Assembly (NCBI GenBank): GCA_002284895.1 | Contig: CP015605.1 | Span: 1,116,001 to 1,180,000 of the forward strand | DNA: 64,000 nt | Source of the DNA: Actinobacteria bacterium IMCC19121 | GTDB taxonomy: Bacteria; Actinomycetota; Actinomycetes; Nanopelagicales; Nanopelagicaceae | Reading direction: 5' to 3' | Shown: positions 36,337-44,399 of the stretch, piece by piece | How positions within the stretch are numbered: position 1 is the first letter of the stretch | Layout: every line of letters starts with the position of its first letter | Made by a program: the position numbers and the translations under genes | The notes under the pieces: generated by a model | Database searches by the model: none | Seen by the model: only the letters and a program-made list of their open reading frames with translations | Told to the model about the DNA's origin: nothing

Positions 36337-37314
36337 CTAAAAATTTAGATGCGGCGCTATTTCAGCAGCCGCTTCTGCTCCATAAGCAGCTTGAAAGCGG
36401 GCCACAAACTCAGTGCTAGTGAAGCGATATTCCTGTGTTCCCATGGTCTCAATGACATAGGTGGCAATGAGAGAACCCAACTGGGCACATCTCTCATGGC
36501 TCAAACCCCAAGCAAGGCCGGCGATGAAGCCTGATCTAAATGAATCTCCCACACCTGTTGGATCTGTCTTTGATTTCTCTTGTGGCACTCCTACTTGCAC
36601 GAACTCCCCGGCAGCACTTTCGACTATGGCACCTTTTGAACCCAAGGTCACCACACGGATTTTCACGTGCTCCAAAATCTCACGATCACTCCAGCCCGTT
36701 TTTTGCATGGCCAGAGCTAGTTCATATTCATTGAGGAAGAGATAGGAAGCGCCATCAATGAGGAGTTTGATCTCCTCCCCTGACATACGCGCCATTTGCT
36801 GAGAAGGATCAGCGGCAAATGGGATGCCGTCCTTGCGGCACACCTCTGAGTGATGCAACATCGCTTGGGGATCATCAGGAGAAATCACGACCATATCGAA
36901 GCGTCCAGTTTTTTCCATGATGGGAGCCAATTCAATATTGCGAGCTTCACTCATTGCACCTGGGAAAAAGGATGCAATCTGATTGAGATCATCATCTGTT
37001 GTCACCATAAAGTGGGCGGTATACAAAGTGGTTGAAACAAGTGCGTGAGATGTGTCCACACCGTGTCGTGAAAGCCAAGCTTCATAATCTGCCCAGTCTT
37101 TGCCGACAGCTGCAATGAGTACTGGATTGAGGCCAAGAACGCCCATGCCATAACAGATATTTGCTGCACATCCGCCGCGGCGAACATCCAAACTATCTAC
37201 TAAAAATGAGAGGGAGACTTTTTCTAAAGAACCGGCAACAAATGAGTCAGTGAACTTTCCAGAGAAAGTCATTAAATGATCTAGACCAACTGATCCCGCT
37301 ACGCCAATTTTCAT
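36337..37314 (-). CDS. PfkB-family kinase, probably adenosine kinase
   Basis: A 325-residue ribokinase-like sugar/nucleoside kinase. N-terminal RRGGCAANICYGMGVLG and C-terminal DPTGVGDSFRSGFIAGL, with the catalytic Asp, are the two PfkB signatures. In M. tuberculosis the gene at this place (near ctaC and erpA) is adenosine kinase, and the sequence resembles that group; other sugar substrates are possible. TAGTAT lies 6 bases before the ATG, a leaderless start. Confidence 0.85.
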   Translation of the reverse strand: MKIGVAGSVGLDHLMTFSGKFTDSFVAGSLEKVSLSFLVDSLDVRRGGCAANICYGMGVLGLNPVLIAAVGKDWADYEAWLSRHGVDTSHALVSTTLYTAHFMVTTDDDLNQIASFFPGAMSEARNIELAPIMEKTGRFDMVVISPDDPQAMLHHSEVCRKDGIPFAADPSQQMARMSGEEIKLLIDGASYLFLNEYELALAMQKTGWSDREILEHVKIRVVTLGSKGAIVESAAGEFVQVGVPQEKSKTDPTGVGDSFRSGFIAGLAWGLSHERCAQLGSLIATYVIETMGTQEYRFTSTEFVARFQAAYGAEAAAEIAPHLNF

Positions 37315-37320
37315 GTAGCG

Positions 37321-37326
37321 ATACTA
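37321..37326 (-). promoter_or_regulatory. Putative -10 of PfkB kinase gene (leaderless)
   Basis: TAGTAT on the minus strand, 6 bases before the ATG at 37314. Confidence 0.6.
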
Positions 37327-37344
37327 GGGGTTTTAAGTGGCCTA

Positions 37345-37689
37345 TTAGTTAAATGAATCGCCACATGCGCAAGAACCTTGCGCATTTGGGTTATCAATTG
37401 TGAAGCCCTGCTTCTCGATTGTGTCAACAAAATCAACAGTTGCACCCATCAAGTAAGGATCACTCATCTTGTCTACGATTACCTTAACTGAACCAAATTC
37501 GCGGACGATGTCGCCTTCTTGATTGCGATCATCAAAGTAGAGTTGATAACGAAGACCAGAGCATCCACCAGGTTGAACAGCAACACGAAGATTTAAATCA
37601 TCGCGGCCTTCTTGTGCCAAAAGTGCAGCTACCTTTGCAGCAGCAACATCGGTTAGGGCAATACCTGTGGTTGTAACTTCTGTAGTCAT
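37345..37689 (-). CDS. erpA: Iron-sulfur cluster insertion protein ErpA
   Basis: A 114-residue A-type carrier that delivers Fe-S clusters to apoproteins. The three cysteines are in PGGCSGLRY near 43 and GSCACGDSF near 107. AAGGAGAG lies 6 bases before the ATG, one of the best ribosome-binding sites in the window, and a TAGGCT hexamer about 20 bases farther up fits a short-leader promoter. Likely clients nearby are LipA and QcrA. Confidence 0.95.
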   Translation of the reverse strand: MTTEVTTTGIALTDVAAAKVAALLAQEGRDDLNLRVAVQPGGCSGLRYQLYFDDRNQEGDIVREFGSVKVIVDKMSDPYLMGATVDFVDTIEKQGFTIDNPNAQGSCACGDSFN

Positions 37690-37743
37690 TTTCTCTCCTT
37701 GTTTGGGATAAGCCTACCTTTCCCTCACCCCTCACGCGAGTTG

Positions 37744-37756
37744 TGACGTACCGTCA
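37744..37756. promoter_or_regulatory. Palindrome between erpA and DUF3043 gene
   Basis: TGACG-TAC-CGTCA, in the 106-base divergent gap, just upstream of the DUF3043 promoter. Possible operator for one or both genes; could be chance. Confidence 0.35.
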
Positions 37757-37760
37757 ATAT

Positions 37761-37788
37761 TTGTGGTTTAGCCCCACCCTTCTATAGT
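37761..37788 (+). promoter_or_regulatory. Promoter of DUF3043 gene (leaderless)
   Basis: TTGTGG at 37761-37766 (-35-like), 16 bases, then TATAGT at 37783-37788 (-10), 7 bases before ATG 37796. One of the clearest promoters here. Confidence 0.65.
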
Positions 37789-37795
37789 TCTCCCT

Positions 37796-38326
37796 ATGAC
37801 TACTGAATCAACTGGCAAAGGCCGCCCAACCCCAAAGCGCAAAGATGCACAGGCAAAGGTGAAGGTTTCATCCCTGTCCCCTGTTGTAACAAAAGAGCAA
37901 AAGCGTGCCCAGAAGCTAGCCTCCAGACAGGATCGTGTTAGCTCACGCGCTGCCTATCTGCGTGGTGAAGAAAGCGCACTACCACTACGAGATAGGGGGC
38001 CAGAGCGCCGCTTTGTTCGCAACTATGTTGATGCCCGTCGTTCAATCGGTGAATATTTCCTACCTATTATTTTCGTAGTTCTCGTTCTGACTTTGATTCA
38101 AATCCCTGCAGTCCAATTTGGAGCAATCGCTTTGATGTATGCAGTTCTACTTGTTGCCGTAGTTGATGGAATTTTCTTGGGCCGCAAAATTAAGCGCGCA
38201 ATCAATGGGAAATATCCGGCCTCTAGTACTAAGGGATTAGCTATGTATGCATGGCTACGCTCAACGCAAATGCGCCGTCTTCGTGCGCCCCACCCACAAA
38301 CCAAAGTGGGCGACGTAGTTAATTAA
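37796..38326 (+). CDS. DUF3043 membrane protein
   Basis: A 176-residue actinobacterial protein of unknown function. The N-terminal 85 residues are basic and cytoplasmic (GKGRPTPKRKDAQ; GPERRFVRNYVDARRSIGEYF is the conserved block), then two membrane helices near 90-130 and a basic C-terminal tail. It is conserved near ctaC/erpA in the phylum. Convergent with the aldo/keto reductase, overlapping by 4 bases. Confidence 0.88.
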   Translation: MTTESTGKGRPTPKRKDAQAKVKVSSLSPVVTKEQKRAQKLASRQDRVSSRAAYLRGEESALPLRDRGPERRFVRNYVDARRSIGEYFLPIIFVVLVLTLIQIPAVQFGAIALMYAVLLVAVVDGIFLGRKIKRAINGKYPASSTKGLAMYAWLRSTQMRRLRAPHPQTKVGDVVN

Positions 38327-39324
38327 GCTCTTGGATTTGGGCTGATGTTTTGAGCTGGGTCCTTTTCAGGAAGATTTCCCAACGCATTATCAATTGCCTT
38401 CATCGTCTCTGCATCTAACTTCACACCAGTGGCCTTCACGTTTTCCTTAACTTGAGATGGCTTAGTTGCACCAACGATGGCACTCGAAACATTTGGATTT
38501 TGCAATACCCAAGCAACAGAGAGTTGAGACATAGTCAGGCCAGCTTGATCTGCAATTGGCTTAAGCTTTTGAACGGCAGTTAAGACATCATCTTTCATCC
38601 ACTTAGAAATCATTCCGGCGCCGCCCTTTTTATCGGTAGCACGTGAGCCGGCAGGTGGCTTCTTTCCTGGTAGATACTTGCCAGTTAAGACTCCTTGAGC
38701 CATTGGTGACCAAACAATTTGGCCAATGCCTTCCTTTTGTGACAGCGGAACTACTTCGGCTTCAATTACACGCCACAGCGCTGAGTACTGAGGCTGGCTT
38801 GAAACAAAACGGTTATAGCCTTTTGCATCTTGAATTTTAAGAGCTGACGCAATTTGCTGCGCGGTCCATTCTGAAAATCCAATGTAGTGAACTTTGCCAG
38901 CACGAATCAAGTCATCAAAGGCACTGAGTGATTCTTCCAATGGAGTCTCAAAATCAAAGCGGTGCATTTGATAGAGATCAATGTGATCTGTTTGCAGGCG
39001 CTTGAGTGATGCGTTACAAGATTCAATGATGTGCTTGCGGGAAAGACCACGATCGTTTTTGCCTGGACCTGTTGGCCAGTAGACCTTGGTGAAAAGCTCA
39101 TATGACTCACGACGAATTCCCTTGAGCGCTTTACCCAGCACTTTCTCGGCTCTAGTTCCTGCATAAACATCGGCAGTATCAAAAGTAGTGATTCCACAAT
39201 CAAGTGCGGTCTTCACACATTTGATTGCAGCATCGGCTTCAACTTGTGAGCCGTGAGTGATCCAGTTTCCGTAAGAAATCTCGGATACATACATTCCAGT
39301 ACTGCCAAGGCGGCGATATTCCAT
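38323..39324 (-). CDS. Aldo/keto reductase (Kv-beta-like subgroup)
   Basis: A 333-residue NADPH-dependent oxidoreductase. The tetrad is visible: Asp and Tyr in FDTADVYAGTRAE, Lys in ELFTKVYW, His in DLYQMHRFD. The SNVSSAIVGATKPSQVKENV block near 290 binds the cofactor phosphate. Subgroup by eye is the potassium-channel beta-subunit-like/YghZ type. Substrate unknown. TAGAGT lies 7 bases before the ATG. Divergent from the cobalamin riboswitch operon. Confidence 0.88.
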   Translation of the reverse strand: MEYRRLGSTGMYVSEISYGNWITHGSQVEADAAIKCVKTALDCGITTFDTADVYAGTRAEKVLGKALKGIRRESYELFTKVYWPTGPGKNDRGLSRKHIIESCNASLKRLQTDHIDLYQMHRFDFETPLEESLSAFDDLIRAGKVHYIGFSEWTAQQIASALKIQDAKGYNRFVSSQPQYSALWRVIEAEVVPLSQKEGIGQIVWSPMAQGVLTGKYLPGKKPPAGSRATDKKGGAGMISKWMKDDVLTAVQKLKPIADQAGLTMSQLSVAWVLQNPNVSSAIVGATKPSQVKENVKATGVKLDAETMKAIDNALGNLPEKDPAQNISPNPRA

Positions 39325-39331
39325 GCTCAGA

Positions 39332-39337
39332 ACTCTA
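39332..39337 (-). promoter_or_regulatory. Putative -10 of aldo/keto reductase gene (leaderless)
   Basis: TAGAGT on the minus strand, 7 bases before the ATG at 39324. Confidence 0.55.
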
Positions 39338-39391
39338 CGACCAAGCGCGCCCTGTTGCCAATCGGTTAGCGATGTGGTTGCCTACGCACAC

Positions 39392-39513
39392 AACTTAATA
39401 CGCCCTTCATTAGGGGAAGTTCGGTGAAATTCCGACACTGACCCGCAACCGTAAAGTCGGATTACCTAATGATTGGTTTTAGACAAACACCCGCCGAGGT
39501 TTGCGGGGTGTGG
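39392..39513 (+). promoter_or_regulatory. Cobalamin riboswitch (compact)
   Basis: The core reads GGGGAA, GGTGAAATTCC, CACTGACCCGCAACCGTAA, then AGTCGGATTACCT, the conserved cobalamin aptamer and B12 box. It is closed by TCATTAGG (39407-39414) pairing with CCTAATGA (39465-39472). The large peripheral arms usually found between CGTAA and AGTC are missing, so it looks like a compact class II or variant form. A hairpin at 39487-39511 (ACACCCGC with GCGGGGTGT, one bulge) has GGTT in its loop that can pair with AACC of the L5 loop (39447-39450), the expected kissing interaction. It precedes the ECF uptake operon. Confidence 0.9.
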
Positions 39514-39602
39514 TCCACATGTCTTCGAGATTTTTATGTATCTCTTATTCGCGCGGCACTACTCCCTGTGAGACTCTTTCACAATCGAGAGGCCCCACAG
39601 CA

Positions 39603-40136
39603 ATGAAGTTCAAAGCATTACTTATTTCACTACTCATTCTTTCGACATCAGTTTTATTCATCCCTCAATCACAGGCTGCAAGTAAAGGCTGGCGTTACTG
39701 GGGCTATTTCCAAGCAGCCCCTGGTGCCACAAAGTGGACGGCGGCAATGACTGGACCAACAGTTGATATTGCAGATGGCGCAGTTGAAGGATGGTCATTT
39801 GTCTTTAGTAGCGATGATGTCCCTTCACTTTCGCCCAAATTAAAGCCTGACTTTGCCAAGATTTGCGCAGGGGTCAAGAGCGATAAAGACACTAAGCGAA
39901 TCGGCCTAGTTATTGAATTTGGCTCCAAGTCTTGGGCACCTAAAGGTGAATCACCAAGAAAGACAATCACTACATGTGTTCGCACAGCCAAAACTTCACA
40001 GGGCATTGATGTTTTAGGACAAGTCACAAAGATCCGTGCTGCATCATCTGGCTTAATCTGCGGTCTAGATGGCTATCCAGCCAAAGAATGCGGCGTTGAA
40101 ATTCCAACACCTAAGTCTTTGATTAAGACTAAGTAA
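39603..40136 (+). CDS. Secreted protein of B12-riboswitch operon, function unknown
   Basis: 177 residues. A clear signal peptide (MKFKALLISLLILSTSVLF) is cut after SQA near residue 25. The mature part, about 150 residues, starts ASKGWRYWGYFQAAPGATKW, is rich in aromatic residues, and has four cysteines (ICAG, TTCV, LICG, KECG) that could form two disulfides. No membrane anchor or lipobox. Relatives occur beside ECF transporters in other actinobacteria as far as I recall, without known function. Position suggests an extracellular B12-binding or handling role. GAGAGG lies about 12 bases before ATG 39603; an in-frame ATG at 39519, just after the riboswitch hairpin, is a real alternative start. 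Confidence 0.8.
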   Translation: MKFKALLISLLILSTSVLFIPQSQAASKGWRYWGYFQAAPGATKWTAAMTGPTVDIADGAVEGWSFVFSSDDVPSLSPKLKPDFAKICAGVKSDKDTKRIGLVIEFGSKSWAPKGESPRKTITTCVRTAKTSQGIDVLGQVTKIRAASSGLICGLDGYPAKECGVEIPTPKSLIKTK

Positions 40137-40143
40137 TTTCTTA

Positions 40144-40890
40144 ATGAAAAAACTTTCATTTCACCCACTGACGTGGTGGATTTTCTCTGCGGCCGTTGCT
40201 TTTGCAATTGCCCGTGTGAACTCCCCAGTCTTTGCCATTGCGGCAGTGGGCGTTATGTCAGTGATTGTTTTTACACAACGAGATGACGCCCCCTGGGGAC
40301 GATCTTTTAACGCTACATTGAAGCTATCTGTCTGGATCATTGCGATTAGAGCAATTATTGGCGTGCTCATTGGAGTTCCGATTCCAGGGACAACACTCTT
40401 CACAATTCCTACAGTGCCTCTACCCAGTTGGATGCCAGGTATTCGTATCGGCGGAACGGTGACTTTAGAGCGATTAAGTTCATCAATCTCTGAAGGAGTC
40501 ATCATCTGCGCAATTCTTGTGGTTTTCGGTGCGGCTGCTTCACTGACGAGTCCACACAGGTTGTTGCGCGTGCTACCGGTATATGTCTATGAATTTGGAA
40601 TTAGCGTTGTTATTGCCACTTCTGTACTCCCACAATTGGTTTCAGCGCTCTCTCGTATTCGCATGGCACAGCGTTTGCGTGGTCAACAAACCCATGGGGT
40701 CAAAGCTTTCAAGCGCATTGCACTTCCCCTACTTGAGGAATCACTTGCTAGATCTTTAGATTTAGCAGCGGCCATGGATGCACGTGGCTATGGAATCAAT
40801 AAAAAGAGATCAAAGTATCGCCCGATTAAATGGGCACGAGTTGATGCAGCAGTTGTGTTAGCTGGCTTAGCGGTTGTGGGTCTTTCATGA
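40144..40890 (+). CDS. ecfT: ECF transporter T component
   Basis: A 248-residue membrane protein of the CbiQ/EcfT family, the scaffold linking the S component to the ATPases. There are several helices, then the two coupling motifs: RMAQRLRGQQ near 180 and AAMDARGYG near 218. It starts 7 bases after the secreted-protein gene and overlaps the ATPase gene by 4 bases. The gene set and riboswitch point to cobalamin as substrate. Confidence 0.9.
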   Translation: MKKLSFHPLTWWIFSAAVAFAIARVNSPVFAIAAVGVMSVIVFTQRDDAPWGRSFNATLKLSVWIIAIRAIIGVLIGVPIPGTTLFTIPTVPLPSWMPGIRIGGTVTLERLSSSISEGVIICAILVVFGAAASLTSPHRLLRVLPVYVYEFGISVVIATSVLPQLVSALSRIRMAQRLRGQQTHGVKAFKRIALPLLEESLARSLDLAAAMDARGYGINKKRSKYRPIKWARVDAAVVLAGLAVVGLS

Positions 40891-42494
40891 TTAAGTTTTC
40901 TAACGTTTCACTTATTTACCCAAATTCCACAACAACAGTTATTGAAGACCTGAATCTAGAAATTGCTGAAGGCGAATTAGTTCTAGTTATTGGACCAACG
41001 GGTTCAGGTAAATCATCCTTACTACGTCTCATAAATGGGCTTGTCCCCCACCACACTGGCGGCATCTTGGCTGGAAGTATTGAAGTAGATGGAATCTCTA
41101 CGGCCCAAGTAAAGCCTGGCGGGCTAGCTCATTTGATTGGCATCGTCGGACAAAACCCCATCAATGGATTTGTGGCAGATACGGTGGAGGAAGAGCTTGT
41201 CTTTGGAATGGAAGCACTCAATCTTTCTAATGAAACTATGCGAAAGCGTGTGGAAGAAGTTCTGGATTTAATGTCATTAGCTGCCCTTCGAAACCGCACT
41301 ATCACAACTCTGAGCGGCGGAGAACAACAACGAGTTGCTATCGCAAGTGCCCTAGTTGCCCATCCAAAAGTTCTAGTTCTAGATGAGCCAACTAGTGCTC
41401 TCGACCCTATTGCTGCAGAAGAAGTTCTTTCCATCCTTCACCGCCTAGTCCACGATTTAAGTCTTACGGTTGTTATCGCCGAACATAAATTAGAGCGCGT
41501 TATTCAATTTGCTGATCGCATAGTTCACATCAATGGTGCAGGTACTGCCGTTGTTGGTACCCCTGAAGAAATCCTAATGAACTCCCCTATCGCTCCTCCT
41601 ATTGTTGAGTTGGCTAGAACTCTCGGGTTAAAAGAGATTGGTGTGTCTGTGCGCGAATTGCGTCGAATGACACAGGAGTTTAGAGACTCACATGAAGTTA
41701 GGAAACCAGATGCACAAGCGAGTTCTACTAAGCCCTGCGTATCAATAAAAGATTTGACTATTTCCTACAACGGCAAGAGTGCAGTTAACTCTCTATCAGC
41801 AACTATCTATGAAAATGAAATCGTTGCAATTATGGGACGCAACGGTGCTGGTAAAAGCTCACTACTTCGCGCCATTGCAGGAGTTAGTGATAATGCAGCG
41901 GGTCAAGTAATCGTGAACGGTATTGATTCGCAGAAATTGCACAGTAAGCAAAGGCGAGAGAACGTTGGCTATATTCCACAAGAGCCAAGTGATCTGCTCT
42001 ATGGGCAAAGCGTTGCTCAAGAGTGCAACCAAGCAGATAATGACAATCAAGTGGAAAGTGGAACTACCTTCACACTTCTTTCGCAACTTGTCCCTGGAAT
42101 CTCTGCCCATACCCATCCCCGCGATCTCTCTGAAGGACAGCGTTTAGGCCTTGCTCTGAGTGTGGTTCTATCGGCTAATCCGCGCCTTCTTATTCTGGAT
42201 GAGCCAACACGTGGATTGGATTACCAAGCCAAACGGGTATTGACCAAGATGCTTATCGATTTCGCTCGTGTCTTTAATCGCAGCGTCATCATCGCTACAC
42301 ACGACGTTGAATTGGTAGCTGAATTAGCTACTCGAACAATCTTTGTTGCAGATGGTGACATCGTTGCAGATGGACCAACCATTGAAGTTCTCCTGTCTTC
42401 TCCAGCTTTTGCTCCTCAAGTATCAAAGATTATGGCGCCGCAACCATGGTTGACGGTGGCCGATGTGGTTCGAGCTATTGAGGCAGACAAATAA
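40887..42494 (+). CDS. ECF transporter energizing ATPase, fused A-A'
   Basis: A 535-residue fusion of the two ABC ATPases of an ECF transporter. Domain 1: Walker A GPTGSGKSS near 33, signature LSGGEQQRVA, Walker B VLVLDEPTSALD. Domain 2: Walker A GRNGAGKSS near 315, signature-like LSEGQRLGLA, Walker B LLILDEPTRGLD. The second signature departs from LSGGQ. Both His switches seem present (VIAEHK; IATHDVE). Overlaps with ecfT by 4 bases and with the S gene by one. Confidence 0.93.
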   Translation: MIKFSNVSLIYPNSTTTVIEDLNLEIAEGELVLVIGPTGSGKSSLLRLINGLVPHHTGGILAGSIEVDGISTAQVKPGGLAHLIGIVGQNPINGFVADTVEEELVFGMEALNLSNETMRKRVEEVLDLMSLAALRNRTITTLSGGEQQRVAIASALVAHPKVLVLDEPTSALDPIAAEEVLSILHRLVHDLSLTVVIAEHKLERVIQFADRIVHINGAGTAVVGTPEEILMNSPIAPPIVELARTLGLKEIGVSVRELRRMTQEFRDSHEVRKPDAQASSTKPCVSIKDLTISYNGKSAVNSLSATIYENEIVAIMGRNGAGKSSLLRAIAGVSDNAAGQVIVNGIDSQKLHSKQRRENVGYIPQEPSDLLYGQSVAQECNQADNDNQVESGTTFTLLSQLVPGISAHTHPRDLSEGQRLGLALSVVLSANPRLLILDEPTRGLDYQAKRVLTKMLIDFARVFNRSVIIATHDVELVAELATRTIFVADGDIVADGPTIEVLLSSPAFAPQVSKIMAPQPWLTVADVVRAIEADK

Positions 42495-43294
42495 TGCGCA
42501 CTAATGATGTGGTGAGATTTTCTCCACTTGGCACAGCAGTACTGGCGTTAGCCTCTTTGATTTCTGCTGCTGGATTTCTCTGGCCATTTTTCTATAACGG
42601 GCAATCACTACCGCGCACACAACTCTTCTTCTGGGCAGCCCTTACAGTTGCATTCATTTTAGTAATCATTCAAATCTCCAACTCCGCACTTGATGCAAAA
42701 TCAGTTGCCCTCCTGGGTGTTTTATCTGCACTCATTGCAGCTCTTCGCCCATTGGGCGCAGGTGCTGTTGGAATTGAACCTATGTGGTTTATTTTGATTC
42801 TGAGCGCTCGTGTTTTTGGTCCCTCTTTTGGTTTCATTTTGGGACTCACATCCATGTTCGTTTCAGCCCTGCTTACCGGTGGTGTTGGGCCATGGCTGGG
42901 TTATCAAGTATTTGCCGCGGCGTGGATTGGTATGGCTGCGGGAATGTTGCCAGGTAAGAAGCTAAGAGGATGGAAAGAAATCTCGATGCTCATTTTCTTT
43001 GGAGTCATCGCGGCAGAGCTATTTGGAATTTTGATGGACCTACAGTTTTGGCCTTGGGCGCTTGGTGCTAACACGCAATTGTCTTACCTCGCCAATGGGG
43101 CAATAAGTGAAAATCTCTCTCGTTTCTTTATGTTCCACTTTGCAACTGCCATGGCGTGGGATATCCCACGCGCAGTCTTTACGAGCATTCTTTTAGCGCT
43201 TTCAGGCACATCGGTTTTGTCGGCGCTTCGTAGAACTAAGACCCGTGCTGCCTTTTTGCAGCCAATTGAATTTATCGAACGTGTGAAGGCATAA
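42494..43294 (+). CDS. ECF transporter S component, probably cobalamin-specific
   Basis: A 266-residue integral membrane protein with about seven helices. The segment LGVLSALIAALRPLGAGAVGIEPMWFILILSARVFGPSFGFILG is typical of S components, with the small-residue helix that docks on EcfT. It resembles the predicted cobalamin S group (CbrT-like) in size and place. Specificity is inferred from the riboswitch at the head of the operon. Its 3' end overlaps convergent gcvT by 23 bases. Confidence 0.82.
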   Translation: MRTNDVVRFSPLGTAVLALASLISAAGFLWPFFYNGQSLPRTQLFFWAALTVAFILVIIQISNSALDAKSVALLGVLSALIAALRPLGAGAVGIEPMWFILILSARVFGPSFGFILGLTSMFVSALLTGGVGPWLGYQVFAAAWIGMAAGMLPGKKLRGWKEISMLIFFGVIAAELFGILMDLQFWPWALGANTQLSYLANGAISENLSRFFMFHFATAMAWDIPRAVFTSILLALSGTSVLSALRRTKTRAAFLQPIEFIERVKA

Positions 43295-44360
43295 AGGGAA
43301 GTTTTACAACTTCCACCATTGAATCTCTGCCACGCACATCGATGATTAATTGGTCACCGATTTTCACAGATGAATCAAGTAGGGCAATTCCGATTCCAAC
43401 TTTTAAGGATGGTGAAAAAGTTCCGCTCGTGACTTCACCTAGCGCATCTCCCTCCTTTGTTTTCACACTCATTCCACCGCGGGGAATCCCACGATCTAGT
43501 GATTTAAGGGCAACGCTTCGACGCTTTGCACCTTGGGCCTTCTGAGATTTCAAAACACTCGAACCTAAAAATTCTGCCTTATCCCAACCGATAGCCCACG
43601 TCGCACTTGCTTCGACTGGTGTTATCTCGAGTGAGAGTTCATGGCCGTGGAGTGGATAGCCCATCTCGGTGCGTAAAGTGTCACGTGCTCCAAGACCGCA
43701 GACCAAACCGCCCACAGGTTCTATAGCTGCAACTATTGCATCCCAAACTTTGGAAGCATCTGCAGTCTTTGGTAGAAGTTCATAACCGAGTTCACCTGTG
43801 TATCCGGTGCGACAGAGAATTACTTCTGCTCCCCCGATGCTCACATTTTCAAAGGCCATGTAATCAATGGCGGTATTAACCCCAAGTGATTGCATTACTG
43901 CTGGTGCCAACGGTCCCTGCACGGCAATTACTGCATATTCAGAATGTAGATTTGTAACAGTGATTCCTGCCGGCACATGGGCTTGCAACGTTGCAACAAC
44001 ATCGGTGGTATTTGATGCATTGGGAACTAAAAAGAAATCTTCGTCGCTATTTCGATAGGCAATGAGATCATCAATAACTCCACCTTCCTCATTACACAAC
44101 AATGTGTACTGAGCAGAGCCATTTTCGATGCGACCTAAGTCATTGGTAAACATTGAATTGAGAAACTCCAGAGCACCTTTTCCGACCACGCTAGCTTTGC
44201 CTAAATGTGAAACATCGAAAATTCCTACTTTTTCTCGGACTGCGCCATGCTCAGCCAGCACTCCAGCCCCTGGATACTCGATGGGCATCAGCCAACCGCC
44301 AAAATCAGCCATCTTGGCGTTACGGGCGAGGTGCTTATCGTGCAAAGGTGAATGCTTCAT
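43272..44360 (-). CDS. gcvT: Aminomethyltransferase (glycine cleavage T protein)
   Basis: About 362 residues. T protein of the glycine cleavage system; takes the aminomethyl group from lipoyl-H protein to tetrahydrofolate. Conserved blocks are MKHSPLHDKHLARNAKMADFGGW, the folate-site VFDVSHLGK-like IFDVSHLG, and YTGELGYE with YPLHGHELS. GcvP and GcvH are not in the window. The frame opens at 44372; ATG 44360 gives the family start and has TATGTT 7 bases upstream, so 44360 is preferred. Confidence 0.94.
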   Translation of the reverse strand: MKHSPLHDKHLARNAKMADFGGWLMPIEYPGAGVLAEHGAVREKVGIFDVSHLGKASVVGKGALEFLNSMFTNDLGRIENGSAQYTLLCNEEGGVIDDLIAYRNSDEDFFLVPNASNTTDVVATLQAHVPAGITVTNLHSEYAVIAVQGPLAPAVMQSLGVNTAIDYMAFENVSIGGAEVILCRTGYTGELGYELLPKTADASKVWDAIVAAIEPVGGLVCGLGARDTLRTEMGYPLHGHELSLEITPVEASATWAIGWDKAEFLGSSVLKSQKAQGAKRRSVALKSLDRGIPRGGMSVKTKEGDALGEVTSGTFSPSLKVGIGIALLDSSVKIGDQLIIDVRGRDSMVEVVKLPFMPSHVR

Positions 44361-44367
44361 AGTGTGA

Positions 44368-44373
44368 AACATA
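44368..44373 (-). promoter_or_regulatory. Putative -10 of gcvT (leaderless)
   Basis: TATGTT on the minus strand, 7 bases before ATG 44360; supports the shorter start. Confidence 0.5.
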
Positions 44374-44386
44374 TCAATACATCTAT

Positions 44387-44392
44387 TACGCT
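44387..44392 (+). promoter_or_regulatory. Putative -10 of pepA (leaderless)
   Basis: TACGCT, 7 bases before ATG 44400; only 13 bases separate it from the gcvT -10 on the other strand. Confidence 0.55.
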
Positions 44393-44399
44393 GGCACCT

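Noticed and set aside
37742-37758. CRP-like site (TGTGA...) upstream of the DUF3043 gene
   Set aside because: The second half-site is TCAAT at the wrong spacing; the better symmetry is TGACG-TAC-CGTCA.
39487-39511. Hairpin as a rho-independent terminator of the riboswitch
   Set aside because: No T tract follows it; its loop can pair with L5, so it fits better as the P13 regulatory stem.
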